Shown here: positions 1 through 11,700 of the stretch, one piece after another | How positions within the stretch are numbered: position 1 is the first letter of the stretch | Layout: every line of letters starts with the position of its first letter | Assembly: GCA_947247005.1 (NCBI GenBank) | Contig: OX365956.1 | Span: 16,636,089 to 16,700,088, forward strand | DNA: 64,000 nt | Source of the DNA: Spisula solida | Taxonomy: Eukaryota > Mollusca > Bivalvia > Venerida > Mactridae | Direction: 5' to 3' | Notes under the pieces: model-generated | Database searches by the model: none | Seen by the model: the letters and a program-made list of their open reading frames with translations, nothing else | Told to the model about the DNA's origin: nothing | Made by a program: the position numbers and the translations under genes

Positions 1-403
1 CAGATAACCAATTTAATTAATATCATATTTTAAAAAGCAATTTCACGTAGAAGGCATTTCTTAAAACATTGTAATAGGTACAGAAAGTTTCACAAAATAA
101 TAAGATCAATACTGAGAACTTTACAAACGCACATACATCACAGCATGTCACTATTGCATTAAAATAGAAGTATCATGCATATTATTCATTACATCGAATT
201 AATACTGGTCAGGTGTACATGTAATACTCTGACATTGAGCTCCTCCCTGAGTGTACAGAGCCCTTATTCAATGCATGTATTAAATTAGCTCCTCCCACAA
301 TTCACACTGTGCAATATTATCTTTGCAGTTTTTAATTAGCTCCTCCTTATTATGTCATATTACACAATCCTAGATTAAATCCTAGAAGTGAGATCAATGT
401 TTT

Positions 404-730
404 GACAAGGAATTGATTATCAATTATTGAAGCTGCAGGAGACAGAAAATGGACCATAAAACTATTTGACTTGAAAAGGGTTGTACATTGGTATATTGTT
501 AATTACTTGTTTCGGGGACAGTAGCTACAAAAATTAGGGGTCACATAGTGGTAACAAGGATCTATGTGTTTACAAGGAATTGATTATATAAAAATCAATT
601 ATTGAAATAGCATGAGACAGGAAAGAGACAATAAAACTCCCTTTGACTTGAAATGTTGTATATTGGTTTATTGTTAATTATTAGTTTGATTTAGAGACAG
701 CTGCAGCTTTAGGGGTCATGTACTGGTATT
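404..730. repeat. Imperfect tandem duplication, two copies of about 160 bp
   Basis: Copy 1 starts near 404 and copy 2 near 571. Both open with ACAAGGAATTGATTAT, continue through ATCAATTATTGAA and a shared GACTTGAAA...TTGTA(C/T)ATTGGT...TTGTTAATTA stretch, and end in AGGGGTCA followed by ACTGGT-like sequence. Divergence is clear (indels and substitutions), so the duplication is not recent. No coding potential is seen. The DNA at 1-403 holds nothing I can recognise. Confidence 0.75.
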
Positions 731-2409
731 AAAAACTTGCATAAACCTGATTTTTATTTGGAAATCAACCAACTAGAAATAAAAAAAAGAGATGTTTATA
801 ACTGCAGTACATACTTATATTAAGAGGTTTGAATACTCTAGATTTTCTTGATATTGAATTATCTGGACTTAATATGTGCTGATTTGTGCAGATCTACTCT
901 GATTTGTGAAATCATCATGTTATATATTTATGAAATATGTATTTGGAAAAAATACAAAAATAAATAATAAGGTCAATTAGTCCAGTTTTTTTACTCAATA
1001 GTTTTGAATTAATGACTTATCGGAAATAAGGACTGAGACTATACCAGTAACTGAAAATGCATTTATAACTATAAGCTTTGTAACGTCTGTCTCCTTGAAC
1101 TGTAACATCAGCCCACTCAATGAATGAAATCTTTTTTTTAAAATTCTTTTTATTTAATTTAAAGTCACATTATCTCTCCCAATATTTTTTCCCCAATCAT
1201 CCAATACATAGAATAAATACAAAGAATTAGGATATTTTTTGCAAATGAGCAATAATTAATGACAAAATGTCTCAGCTATATCTGTCGAAATAGTATGCCA
1301 AAATCACATTTAGTAAAATGTATGGATGACAAAATACTAATTTTGCAAGAGTTGCTCCCCTTAGACTTTAAATTACGCATTTATTGTTTACATTTCGTTA
1401 TTTTGTTTACAAACCAACTAGAGGCTTTAGTTCGTTTTTGTTCCACCTTATGGTGTTCCACCTCTGGAACTCAATTAAAATGCTCTCAATGCATCATTTT
1501 TGCAGATAGGTTGCCAAGTTATTGCTTTTTGAAAATAGTAATTTAAGGCATAATGGGACTTTAATCATTTGAACGTTACTTATTTCCTTTGTCTAGACTA
1601 ACAGTATATAACATTACATGACATTGTAGCAGACTAAAGAATTTAAAACATGTTTTATAGAGCTACTTTTACATTTGGAAAAAAACCAAAATAAAATATT
1701 TTAAATATATATGAAAATTGAATGTAAGAATAAAACGCCATTATATTAAAAAAATAATAATTCAATTTAAAGAACTAATCCTTTGTGTGCCTTTACATTT
1801 AACATTTAAAGACCTATTTAAAAGGACAATTGATCATAATAAAGTCAACTTAAAGGCCTGCTTTTTGGCACAGGACCATGTCTAAAGCCTCATGAATCCA
1901 CTCGTCCGCTTGCCCTGCACAATATCTTCCTTCTTTATTTATATAGCAGGACAAGTAAGATTTTGGGGTTTTCTTCTTTGTCTATATTGCAGGACGAGTG
2001 CTTTTAAAAAATATTTGTTGAGGCCTGAAGAGGGATGGACAGTACATGTTTTTGTTCCTTTATTAAAAAAGGATAAAGTTTATGTAATGATATCAATGCT
2101 TTTGTTGTGTCTAAAATAAGACTGGCACTATTCATAACTTAATATCACTCAAAGATATTTTGTTGTACTTTTTGGTAAATACAGAGGGGATACGGATGTT
2201 AAGAGATTTCCCGTGACAACAAATTTTTAATCAAAGTACATGTTTTGAAAAATACTGTTCTTCTCACTCATCAGATATTTAAATCAATAATTATTCTCAG
2301 ATCTGACATACGTTTTTTTTTCTTTTTTTAATATTGAAAATGTATAAATTTGTTTCAGAATTAGTGAACATGCAGATGGTAAAGAAGTGAGAAATGTGAT
2401 TATACTTAA
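731..2409. other. AT-rich stretch without recognisable gene
   Basis: Homopolymer-rich AT DNA. The open frames here (about 75-95 codons near 1259-1546 and 1892-2119) have no recognisable domain and look like chance openings. No splice-bounded exon, RNA gene or repeat could be supported. Confidence 0.6.
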
Positions 2410-2411
2410 AG

Positions 2412-2520
2412 TAGGGCCAAAAAAAAAAAATTGTGTGTTTAGGGTAACGGTCTGAAAAAAGTTAGGTAGGGTAGGCTTTGGGTTTTTTTTTTTTTTTTTT
2501 TTTTTTTTGCCTGCCGGGAA
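2412..2520 (+). repeat. Interspersed repeat end with long T tract
   Basis: The sequence GGCC-(A)n-TTGTGTGTTTAGGGTAAC is followed by GTTAGGTAGGGTAGG and a T tract of about 25 bases. The reverse complement of the opening GGCC-(A)n-TTGTGTGTTT(A/C)GGGTAAC block occurs at 4381-4464, so this is one copy of an interspersed family. The two copies are in opposite orientation. They may be independent insertions or ends of one element. Confidence 0.55.
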
Positions 2521-2529
2521 ACCAGTCAT

Positions 2530-4380
2530 GAATTTGTGGTGGCTTAAGATGATATATCTGTGTAAATTATTTGTATATCTAGCTTCATATTTGATTTCAG
2601 ATCATTCTAGATGACTGTTATTCTGACTGAAAGCACATTTGATATTTTGACTTACAAATACATTCAACTATACAAGGGTTTTGTTCGAATTTGTTCTGGA
2701 AATTTAGTACTGCAGGTCTGTTTAGTTGACATAATATTGACAGACAGGATGCTGTCAAAAAACGCAACAGCACACTGTGCTCAGATTAGAGCTTATTAAA
2801 GAAACACAAAACATGAATATACTAAATATGTTCAGTATTTAATGCTGGTTTTGCATTTTATAATAGTAATGTCAGACTTATACAGACTTTCTGTCTTTTA
2901 CAAAGTATTTTTATCACTACTATAAGTCTAGTTTATATCAACAAATGAAAATATATATGAGCTATGTCATGTCCGAAGAAAATATGCCTTTATGACATCA
3001 TCAGTATTATGCAACCAGTATGGGTCCAGTCGACCAAAATGAGTTTCACATAGCCAGACCAGGGTCCAAACTATTTACTTCATAGCAACGAAAGAGCTAT
3101 TTCATTTCAGTATTATAGCTATGTCTTAATTTTACTGTTAGGCCTTCATTGGCACGGAAAGGGAGGTCAGAATACACTTTCTTGTGACCAGGCTCATATG
3201 TACTTTCTCATCTACAAATCATTTTCAGTACTGAAGAGTTTGAACAAATGAGGTTCTACTGTAAATATGATGCAAATAATCTAAAAGTATCTATAAAAAT
3301 GGTTACATGCTACTCTCATGATTTTGCTCCTACCAGACAAGAAAACATAAGGGTTGACAAACCAACATATACATGTATGATCCTAAAGAAAGTTGACACA
3401 AATTGCAGATGACAAAAGTAATGTACTTTATAGTATTAGAAACATCTGAAAACATTTTTTGACACAAACATTTATGTTGGATAGAGTTTATGAATGAAAA
3501 TCTTCAGAATGAAGAAACTTAAAGCGACTTTAGAAAAAGTGACTTCATCCGATAGAACGCGGAAGGTTCGTAATGCGGCCGCATGTTGGCATTTGGGACG
3601 AATTATCTGCACAATAGACGCCATGTTCCATACGAAGCCTACCCGATTTTCAATGCGGTATCCTTATTGGACCATATCAGGCTTCGCGAAAACTTTAAAA
3701 ACCTGTCAGTCATTTGGACTGACAGAAACAAAAAAATTGTCAGTCCGAACGAACATTTGTCAGTCCGAAAAAATGAAGAGAGATGTATAGATAATGCATG
3801 TTCTTCTTAAATTACTCAGTGGTAAATTATTTAGAAATGCATTGTTAGCTTTAACACACAGTTAACAAGTGTTTTCAAATAGGCCTAATTAGATAGTTTG
3901 CCTTTTCACAATGGGCTCATTCAGCCCATTCAATGAGCATATATCAGACAGGACTTTCTGTCAAGAGGAATGTTATTTTCATTTTACCATTTAATATCAA
4001 ACATCTTTAAACTAAATCACGTTTTTTCGTGTTAAAAAGCCCCCTCGGAAATCGTCAAAATAAAAACATATTCAGAAAAAAAATCGCGAACATTCCGGAA
4101 TCCGTACCGTGTACTACGGGTTTTATCCGCATCCAAAAAATAATCAATTTTCGCGACCTTCATTTCGCTGAATTATTTTACATAATTGACGATTTCGGAG
4201 GGATCTCTTATTGAATCTCGATGAGGATTTACGAAAATACATTCGTGTTACATTCTTTACAATAATCTTCAACTACGATGTGGGAATATCGCCGTCCAGA
4301 CTTAAAATCTCCGTCGGACCAACGGTCCGACATTCAGTCAAATTTTGCCGGACCAAAGCATAAAATTATCGTTGTTCGAA
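2530..4380. other. Gene-less DNA with two small palindromes
   Basis: Mostly AT-rich. The part from about 3530 to 4380 is richer in GC and CpG than its surroundings. It holds two hairpins: CTGTCAGTC with a 5-base loop and GACTGACAG near 3704-3726, and GTCGGACC/GGTCCGAC near 4313-4331. Open frames at 3494-3790 (98 codons) and 4029-4214 are not recognisable. The GC-rich part may belong to an old mobile element ending at 4464, but no transposase is visible. Confidence 0.45.
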
Positions 4381-4464
4381 CGTTAAAAAATCGTTAGGGT
4401 CGGCGCCTTTCGGCTAGGTAGGGTCGGGTTACCCGAAACACACAATTTTTTTTTTTTGGCCTAG
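4381..4464 (-). repeat. Inverted counterpart of the 2412 repeat
   Basis: GTTAGGGTCGG...GGTAGGGTCGGGTTACCCGAAACACACAA followed by a T tract and GGCC. Reverse-complemented, its end reads GGCC-(A)n-TTGTGTGTTTCGGGTAAC, matching the repeat at 2412 over roughly 35 bases. Confidence 0.55.
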
Positions 4465-4577
4465 TTAAATTATCTTCTGAAGGTAAGATTCAAACTTGCT
4501 TAGTTAAGTATGTTTCATTTAACATTGTCGTTTTAGATCACCTTTCACACAAAGTGACAAGTCATGGGTGTAGGAGC

Positions 4578-4665
4578 AGGGGGGGGGGAATGCTCATGCC
4601 CCCCCCCCCCAATGTCAGGACAAGGGGGACCAACATATTGTTTGACCCCCCCCCCCCCCTTCCTC
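4578..4665. repeat. G/C homopolymer runs
   Basis: A run of about 10 G and two runs of 10-14 C lie within 90 bases, separated by mixed sequence. Such runs can fold as G-quadruplex on the C-rich strand's complement and are also prone to sequencing and assembly error. Confidence 0.85.
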
Positions 4666-5069
4666 CCCAATCATTCAGACCATATTCATAAATTTCCACT
4701 TAAAATAGTCTTGTTATAGGTAATTTTTCTTTTATTCTTGGTTGAAAAGTACCAAAAGCTAATTTCTTGCTCCCTTCGCTTGCAAAATCATTTTAATCTA
4801 TGAAAATATGTTATCACGTGGTTTTTCAGAGAGCTATGAACTACAGAAAATAATCTTATGACCAGCCCCTATATTCCTTTTACACTTTGTCATTTCTATG
4901 TTAAATAACCCTTACTAAACCCCTTAACTCTCATAATTCCGGCATTTGTGCACTAATTAGTAAGAAGGTTTACAAAATAATGGCTTAACTTTGCTTGATC
5001 TTGTAACAAAACATATACTGTTTGATTATCAAATAGAGATTAAATTTTTGCTTCAACATTCATTACCCG

Positions 5070-6530
5070 GTAAGTGTGGTCAAAATGTTTATCTTGATGA
5101 CCTTAAGGTCTAGTTCGAAGTTGGGCCATATAAGGTCAAAAACTAGGTCACTATGACAAATAATAGAACAATCTCTAAAACACCATGGAGGCCACATTTC
5201 TGCTTCTATCTGCATGAAATATGATCAAAATGTTTATATTGATAACCTTAATGATGACCTTAAGGTCAAGTTCGAACTTGAGTCCTTTTGGGTAAAAAAC
5301 AAGGTCACTTGGTCAAATAGTCTTGATAACACTGGAGGCCACCCGATTGCTTCAATGTTCATGAACTATGGCAGGGGTTCCACTAGTTGCTGAATCTGAA
5401 GGGTCATTTTGATACTTTTGACTGAATGTTACCATTTTATAGGTCCGTTGTCCGTCCATTATTTGCTTGCGTAGACACTAGAGTTCAGAGTTTTGACCTA
5501 ATCATTATGAAACTTGGTCAAAATGATCATCTCTACAAAATCTAGGTCAAGTTCGATATTTGATCATCAGAGGCTAAAAACTAGGTCACTTAGTCAAATC
5601 ATAGAAAAAACGTGCATCGTCACTCGAGGTCACAATTTTGACCTATAAAACCTTTATGAAACTAGGTTACAGTGACCATCTTAATACAATCTAGGTCAAG
5701 TTCTATATTGGGTCTACAGGGGTCAAAAACTAGGTCACAAGGCCAAATCATTGCGTAGTCACTAGAGGTCACAATTATGACCTAATCTTTATAAAACTTG
5801 GTCACAATGACCATCTCAACAAACTCTAGATCAAATTCAATATTGGGTTATCCATAGGGCTGTAACGATTCACTGGTGCACCGGTGAATTGCTATCCAAA
5901 CGGCCCGTTACGATCATGTCATATCTGCAGCTCAAAATAAAAGGCATATATTGCGCGATTCACCTAAAATCTATTCAATTTTTGTTTTTCCGTTCATTTT
6001 TAAAACAAAATTCTTTTTTTACCATGATTTTATGTTAAAGCCCCTGCGGTTTCTCCAATGAAAAATGTTTACAACATACACGTAAATTCAGTACTGTTGT
6101 AAATTCAGTACTCAGTACTCTCGATAGTTTTGAATTTGCTAAACTTGTACTTAAGCTTTCAATAATAGAATACATCTGCGAGATTCCTTTATTTTTCATG
6201 AATCATGTTGATATTTATATTCACGGGTCAGTTAAACTTATCTAGATACGTATTGTGAATGGCGAGAACTGTATCTAGATACGTATCGTATCTTCACTGA
6301 CACTGATTTGTAGCAGTAGACCTACACTTTTAATGATGTAACGTCTAACTAGCTAGCTGTGCCCCCCCATTTGAAAATTTCTGAAACCGGGCCTGACTGC
6401 CACTGGACAGGCGATCCACAGCCCTAGTTATCCAGTGTCTAAAAACTATCAAATCGTAGTCGCTAGAGGTCAGAATTTGGAAATAATCTGTATGAAACTT
6501 GGTCATAATGACCATCTGAACAGGATCTAG
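5070..6530 (+). repeat. Degenerate tandem array of AGGTCA-type units
   Basis: Repeated units contain TAGGTCAAGTTCGATATTGG, GGGGTCAAAAACTAGGTCAC and ACTAGAGGTCACAATT-type words, at roughly 145-bp spacing from about 5440. A decayed head (GTCCGTTGTCCGTCC followed by GTAGACACTAGAG) resembles the start of the C elements at 16.7 and 18.3 kb. No TTTTTAGCTCACC terminus remains, so this is an old copy. The array is interrupted by the hAT-like element at 5855-6426. Confidence 0.8.
5855..6426. mobile_element. Non-autonomous hAT-like element, 572 bp, with 8-bp target duplication
   Basis: The element starts TAGGGCTGTAACGATT and ends ATCCACAGCCCTA, giving a 9-bp perfect terminal inverted repeat (TAGGGCTGT) with weaker similarity inward. 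It is flanked by a perfect 8-bp duplication, GTTATCCA at 5847-5854 and again at 6427-6434, the length characteristic of hAT transposases. Outside the duplications the AGGTCA array resumes. The interior has no open frame for a transposase, so it would move only with enzyme supplied elsewhere. It carries an internal repeat of TATCTAGATACGTAT near 6237-6285. Confidence 0.85.
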
Positions 6531-6560
6531 TTATTTATTTAAATCAATTTTTTGTTTCAG

Positions 6561-6657
6561 TTCATCTATCAGGTCTGCTGACATCAGGACACTTCTGTAT
6601 CTGAGAAACCTTGATAATAATAGAAGAGATGAGTGGTGGTGCTGATAAGAACAACAG
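6561..6657 (+). other. Candidate first coding exon of a host gene (weak)
   Basis: A 97-bp segment is bounded by a good acceptor (pyrimidine tract ending TTTGTTTCAG at 6560) and a donor (CAACAG then GTAATT at 6658). Inside, the ATG at 6629 in context AGAGATGAG opens MSGGADKNN, leaving two bases for a split codon. The sequence is not part of any repeat seen here. Joined to the acceptor at 15149, the frame would run only 23 more codons and stop at 15222. I do not recognise the peptide. It could equally be a 5' UTR exon, or chance. Confidence 0.3.
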
Positions 6658-7620
6658 GTAATTTGAAACTGTTATTGTTCATGCATTTTCATACTATTCT
6701 TAACTTTTTAGCTCACCTGAGCATGAAGTGCTCAAGGTGCTCAAGGTGAGCTTTTGTGAACACCCTTTTGTCTGTCGTGCGCCGTCAACAATTGGACTGT
6801 TAACACTCCAGAGGTCATACTTTTCACTTAATCTTTTTTAAACTTGGTCACAATGTTTGTCTCTATGAAATCTAGGTCAAGTTTTGTAACTGGGTCATCT
6901 GGGGTCAAAAACAAGGTCACCAGGTCACATCAAAGAAAAACCTTGTTAACACTCTAGAGGTAATATTTTTGACATAATCTTAATAAAACTTGATCACAAT
7001 GTATGTCTCCATGAAATCTAGGTCAAGTTCGTAATTGGGTCATCTTGGGTGAAAAACTAGGTCACATCAAAGAAAAACCTTGTTAACACTCGAGAGGTCA
7101 CATTTTTGACATAATCTGAATGAAACTTGGTCACAATGTATGTCTTTATGAAATCAAGGTCAAGTTCGTAATTGGGTCATATGGGGTCAAAAACTAGGTC
7201 ACTTGGTCACATTAGTTGGTGATCACGTGGTTTCGTTCAAACGTATATTTACAAGCTCGGACAAAAAAGTGATTTTTATATAACTAAATGATAGTGATTT
7301 AACGCGAAAAATGATGGAGTGGATAAACAATGCATACGTGCTAAGGATATGAACTTGGATTTATAAAAAGAGCTTCATAAACGGAGGTATCTTGATTTTT
7401 CTCTAGAACAATAGACTATATATAGCCGAACAAAGAACTGAACATTTCAAAAATATACCCGAGGCTATGACTTTGTGTGCTCAACATCATGACAACATGT
7501 TAAGCCGATAATTACGTAGTGTACATACGAGGACTATATTGCATTGATTGCATAGATATCACATACAAAGACTGTGTACATATATAACTGTAAATCCCTG
7601 AAGCGCAATCAACATTGACC

Positions 7621-8718
7621 ATGTGCGTAGCTGGCGAACGTTGGAGAGGTAGGGTTAGGTCACACCTTCAGGCCGCTACGAGTAAAACAGTTGACCTTCC
7701 ATTCGAACCACACACCTCCGCACAACCTAAACCGGAACTTTTATTATGTATACGTGTGGTCTTATTCTTGCTTCTTGTCTGCCAGGGCGTGGAACCCAAT
7801 CCCGGACCTACTGGACGAGGTCGTGCTGGAAGCCGTAGCACTTCTGTAACTTCAACACGTTCCACCCAAAGAAGTTCCCAACTCGACGTCTCTGATACAT
7901 GCAGTATAGCATCGTCTCAGTCTCCTGTTGTTGATGTCTCATCACGAAGAACACATGCAGCGAATAGATCTCATGCGACATTAAATACATGGTTGAATCA
8001 AGACACTCGACAAAACGTATACTCAACAACTAATGGAGAATCTCCGGAGCAGGACATGAGGACAATGCAGATGGAAATACTCAAAGGCATTCAAACGTTA
8101 AACATAAAATTCGATACGCTCGAAGAAACCGTCCAAGAAATTAAAGTTGAAAATATGAATTTGAAGGCCGAAAACGAACGTTTACGTGAAGATGTTACGA
8201 ATATATCACTAAAATTATCAAATGTTGAAGAAACGCTCGAATCCACCGTGAATAAGCAAGAAAAAATGGAAATGAATTATAAAAGACAAAATGTCAAAAT
8301 CTATGGTATCATTGAAGGAAATAAAGAATCAAGGTCCGATATGGAATCAGCTGTGTGTTCCGAATTAAACACACATCTAGGCACTGATTTCAAACAGGAA
8401 GACATTGACACTATTTATAGACTCTCCAGTCAATCTAAACCGCGTCCAATATTAGTTCGTTGTTCCAGTATAAAGGAGAAGGATGTTATCATGTCAAAAT
8501 TCCGTGAACTAAGGAAAACGGGGGTGGACATACCAATCAGAGTTAGCAATGATCTGCCCGAGCGCGTAGCCAGGGCACGCGGTGACTTGTATCCATTTTT
8601 TAAAGAATGTCTTGATCATGGAATGAATGCTTACTACAAGCATGACTTCCTTGTAGTAGGTGGGACCAAGTATGTGTTTGATAAAGATCAAAACAAAGCC
8701 GTCCCATGTACCCAATAG
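7621..8718 (+). CDS. LINE ORF1 protein: 2A-like motif, coiled coil, L1-ORF1-like RNA-binding region
   Basis: The 365-residue frame starts at the first in-frame ATG (7621), which has A at -3. The frame stays open slightly upstream, but without an ATG. Residues 1-38 are basic. Residues 40-54 are strongly hydrophobic and run into a 2A-like motif ending NPGP at 60-63. Residues 64-120 are rich in Ser, Thr and Arg. Residues about 145-222 form a predicted coiled coil with regular heptads and many Glu/Lys. Residues about 224-360 resemble the RRM-like and C-terminal domains of L1 ORF1 proteins (RQNVKIYGIIEG at the start, then IYRLSS and a basic helix around RVARARGD). By analogy it would bind the element RNA and assemble ribonucleoprotein particles. 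If 2A works, the chain is made as a 62-residue leader and a 303-residue main protein. It ends at TAG 8716, in frame with ORF2. Confidence 0.88.
   Translation: MCVAGERWRGRVRSHLQAATSKTVDLPFEPHTSAQPKPELLLCIRVVLFLLLVCQGVEPNPGPTGRGRAGSRSTSVTSTRSTQRSSQLDVSDTCSIASSQSPVVDVSSRRTHAANRSHATLNTWLNQDTRQNVYSTTNGESPEQDMRTMQMEILKGIQTLNIKFDTLEETVQEIKVENMNLKAENERLREDVTNISLKLSNVEETLESTVNKQEKMEMNYKRQNVKIYGIIEGNKESRSDMESAVCSELNTHLGTDFKQEDIDTIYRLSSQSKPRPILVRCSSIKEKDVIMSKFRELRKTGVDIPIRVSNDLPERVARARGDLYPFFKECLDHGMNAYYKHDFLVVGGTKYVFDKDQNKAVPCTQ
7738..7809 (+). other. 2A-like ribosome-skipping motif within ORF1
   Basis: The hydrophobic stretch LLLCIRVVLFLLLVCQ is followed by GVEPNPGP. The 2A consensus is D-V/I-E-x-N-P-G-P, with the break between the last Gly and Pro. 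Here the Asp is replaced by Gly, while E, N, P, G and P are all present. 2A-like sequences are known in ORF1 of several APE-type LINEs of marine invertebrates, where the same region can also act as a signal-like sequence. The Asp-to-Gly change may reduce skipping, so activity is an inference. Confidence 0.75.
8716..8718 (+). other. Single in-frame TAG between ORF1 and ORF2
   Basis: ORF1 ends ACC CAA TAG and the same frame continues GAA ACG GGT CAA without another stop to 12196. No in-frame ATG occurs before codon 40 of the downstream frame (8836), which lies past the catalytic Asn of the endonuclease. ORF2 expression therefore needs readthrough, reinitiation at a non-AUG codon (TTG at 8791 is also too late), or another device. 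The codons after TAG do not match the CARYYA readthrough signal. A G directly after the stop is compatible with structure-dependent readthrough. Confidence 0.7.
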
Positions 8719-11700
8719 GAAACGGGTCAAAGCCCAAAATACAGACTTGTAAATAACGTTTTCAATATATGCTCTCTAAATGTTCGAGGTTTGCATAAAT
8801 TTGTAGAAGACTCTACTTTTATATCATTCTGTAAAATGTATGACATTATCAGTTTCTGTGAAACATGGCAAAAGGCTGACAGTGACTTTAATGGTATGGT
8901 CCAAGGATATACGAACTTTGATTGTCGCAGGAAAACTCGAAGAGGCGTTCGTGGATCAGGGGGTGTAACAGTATTTGTTAAAAATGATCACGTTGAATCG
9001 GGATTGATACGTAGGATATACCCAGAATTCCAAGAATGTGTGTTATTATTTATTGATAAGGCCGATAGCAATTTACACTCAGACTTAGTACTGTTCTTTA
9101 CCTATATAGCCCCAGAAAATTCTCCAATCTATGATCACGACAATAAAAATGGGATCGAACTACTCAACGAAAAATTATTATGTGTGACGTCAGACTTGAG
9201 GGATGTATCGATTATTGTGGCGGGAGATTTGAATGCCAGGGTTAAGGACTTCTGTGACTTTATACCTAATGATAACATTGACTTTATTTCAAATTGCCCT
9301 ACTGACTATCCTTCAGATTCGTTTGCAATCCCTAGAAAACATATTGATACGGATTATAACACATTCGGTAGAAATCTCATAGCATTATGTTGTTCACAAG
9401 ACATACATATGTTAAATGGAAGGTTTGGTGACCCAGGACATTACACGTGTACAGCTAACGGTGGACATAGTACTGTAGACTATATACTGGCCTCTTCATC
9501 ATTGTTTCCGTATATTCAAGACTTTAGTATTGGCGAGTACGATGTTTCGGACCACTTTCCGGTGTCTTGCAGTCTTTTTCTCGGTAGTAACAAAGATACT
9601 GCGGTAACTTTAAACGATGAAGATGAGCAGATGTCAGAATGTTTATTGTATAGGTGGAATGAAGAACATAGACTCACATTTTGCGAACAATTTGATATCA
9701 AACTCAATGAATTTGAAAATATTTGGACAAATGAAAATCCGTCACTTCAACTTAACGCATTTGTGAATCTATTTCAACAGGCTGGTGAATGTATGAAAAA
9801 GTCATGTGCGCGTAGTTCACACAAAAAGACGACAAATCAACCTGAATGGTGGGACAATGATTGTGCTAGAGCTAAAGCAAATAAACATATAAAGTTATGT
9901 GTATTTCGAAGAACCAACACGCGTGGTGATCTTGAAACTTACAAGCATTCCAGAAATGTATTTAAAAACGTGTGCAGGTCAAAAAAACAAATCCTAGAAA
10001 AGTCGCGACTTGATAAACTAATTAATAACAGAAATTCGCCAAATTATTTTTGGAAGTGTATCAAACAAATTCGTTCACCATGCTCAAAAAATGGTCGACT
10101 GACAGATAAAATAACTGGAAAGGAGTGGTTTGACTATTTCAAGGAATTGTTCTCAGAAAAACAACATGAATCACAGAACGACGAACTATTGTCAGATTTG
10201 ATTCAAGTAAACGACTCTTCGGAACTTGAAGAAAGTATCAGTGATGAGGAAATTTTGAAAAGTGTTAACAACTTAAGAGGATCATGTGCTACCGGTATTG
10301 ACGGTTTAAGTATGGAAATGTTCAAATGCACTATAAACAAAACATTACCATATCTACGTGCGCTGTTCAATGAGATATTAAATACAGGACACTTCCCAGA
10401 AGAATGGTCAAAAAGTATTATAACACCGGTACATAAAAAAGGTCCCAATGACAACCCAAATAATTATAGGGCCATATCTGTAGTAACAAGTATAAGTAAA
10501 CTCTTCATGAAAATTCTAAGCAACAGATTGTCAATATGGTGTGAAACAAATAACGTAATTGACGAGTCTCAAGCTGGTTTCCGGTGCGGATACTCGACGG
10601 TGGATAATATATTCTCCCTCCAGGCAATCATACAAAAATACCTTTCTAAAAAAGGCGGCAGAGTGTACGTGTTCTACATTGACTTTCTAAAGGCATTTGA
10701 TCGATGCGACCACGACCAGCTATGGAAAAGCCTATCGCGTAAAGGCATCAGTCACACGGGTAAATTCCTAAATGTCTTACGCTCTATGTACAGTCAACTA
10801 AAATCGTGTGTCAAAGTCAACGGTAAATTAACTGACTTCTTTAACTGCAAAATAGGAACAAAACAAGGATGCGTGAGCTCAACTACAATATTCGCGCTGT
10901 TCATAAATGACCTTATTACCTACATAAAACAAACATGTAATGGCGGTGTGTTCATCAATGATGAAATCGGTGAAATATACGGACTCATGTTTGCCGACGA
11001 TGTCTCTAGTTGTGCGGATACTGTGAGGAATCTCCAGAGACAAATAAACTGTATCGAAAATTACTGTGATTGCACGGGTATGCAGCTTAATGTCGATAAG
11101 TCGAAAATAATTGTTTTTCGAAATGGCGGACCCATACGTCAAACAGAAAAGTGGCTATACAAAGGACAAGTAATCGAAGTGGTAAATGAATATCGATATC
11201 TCGGTGCATTCTTCACACCTAAGCTATCATGGTCGAGAACCAAAGAAGTATTGTCGCAACAAGCAACGAAAGCCGTCAATACAATATACCGATGTTCTAG
11301 ATACTTTGGATGTTTAAATCACTACGAAGCGTTTAAACTATTCGACGCAATTGTATATCCTATTCTCATGTACTCATCGCAAATATGGGGCTACCAGCAC
11401 AGCGAAGTGATAGAGAACGTACAAATAAAGTTCTGCAAACGACTAGCAGGACTAAATCAGAGTACGCCAAATTTCCTTGCGTTGAGCGAGTGTGGTCGCT
11501 TACCATTATCCATAAATTACATGACAAACTGTGTTAAATTTTGGGCAACTGTTACTCACATGGACAATGAAAGATACCCAAAACAGTGTTACAAAATGTT
11601 ACGTAGACTTGATGAGGCAGACAGAACAACGTGGGCTACGCACGTGAAACGTTTGTTATTTGAGCACGGTTTCGGATACGCATGGATTTTCGGTGAAGTT

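Noticed and set aside
1259..1546. 95-codon open frame
   Set aside because: No domain, no exon context, AT-rich composition; chance opening.
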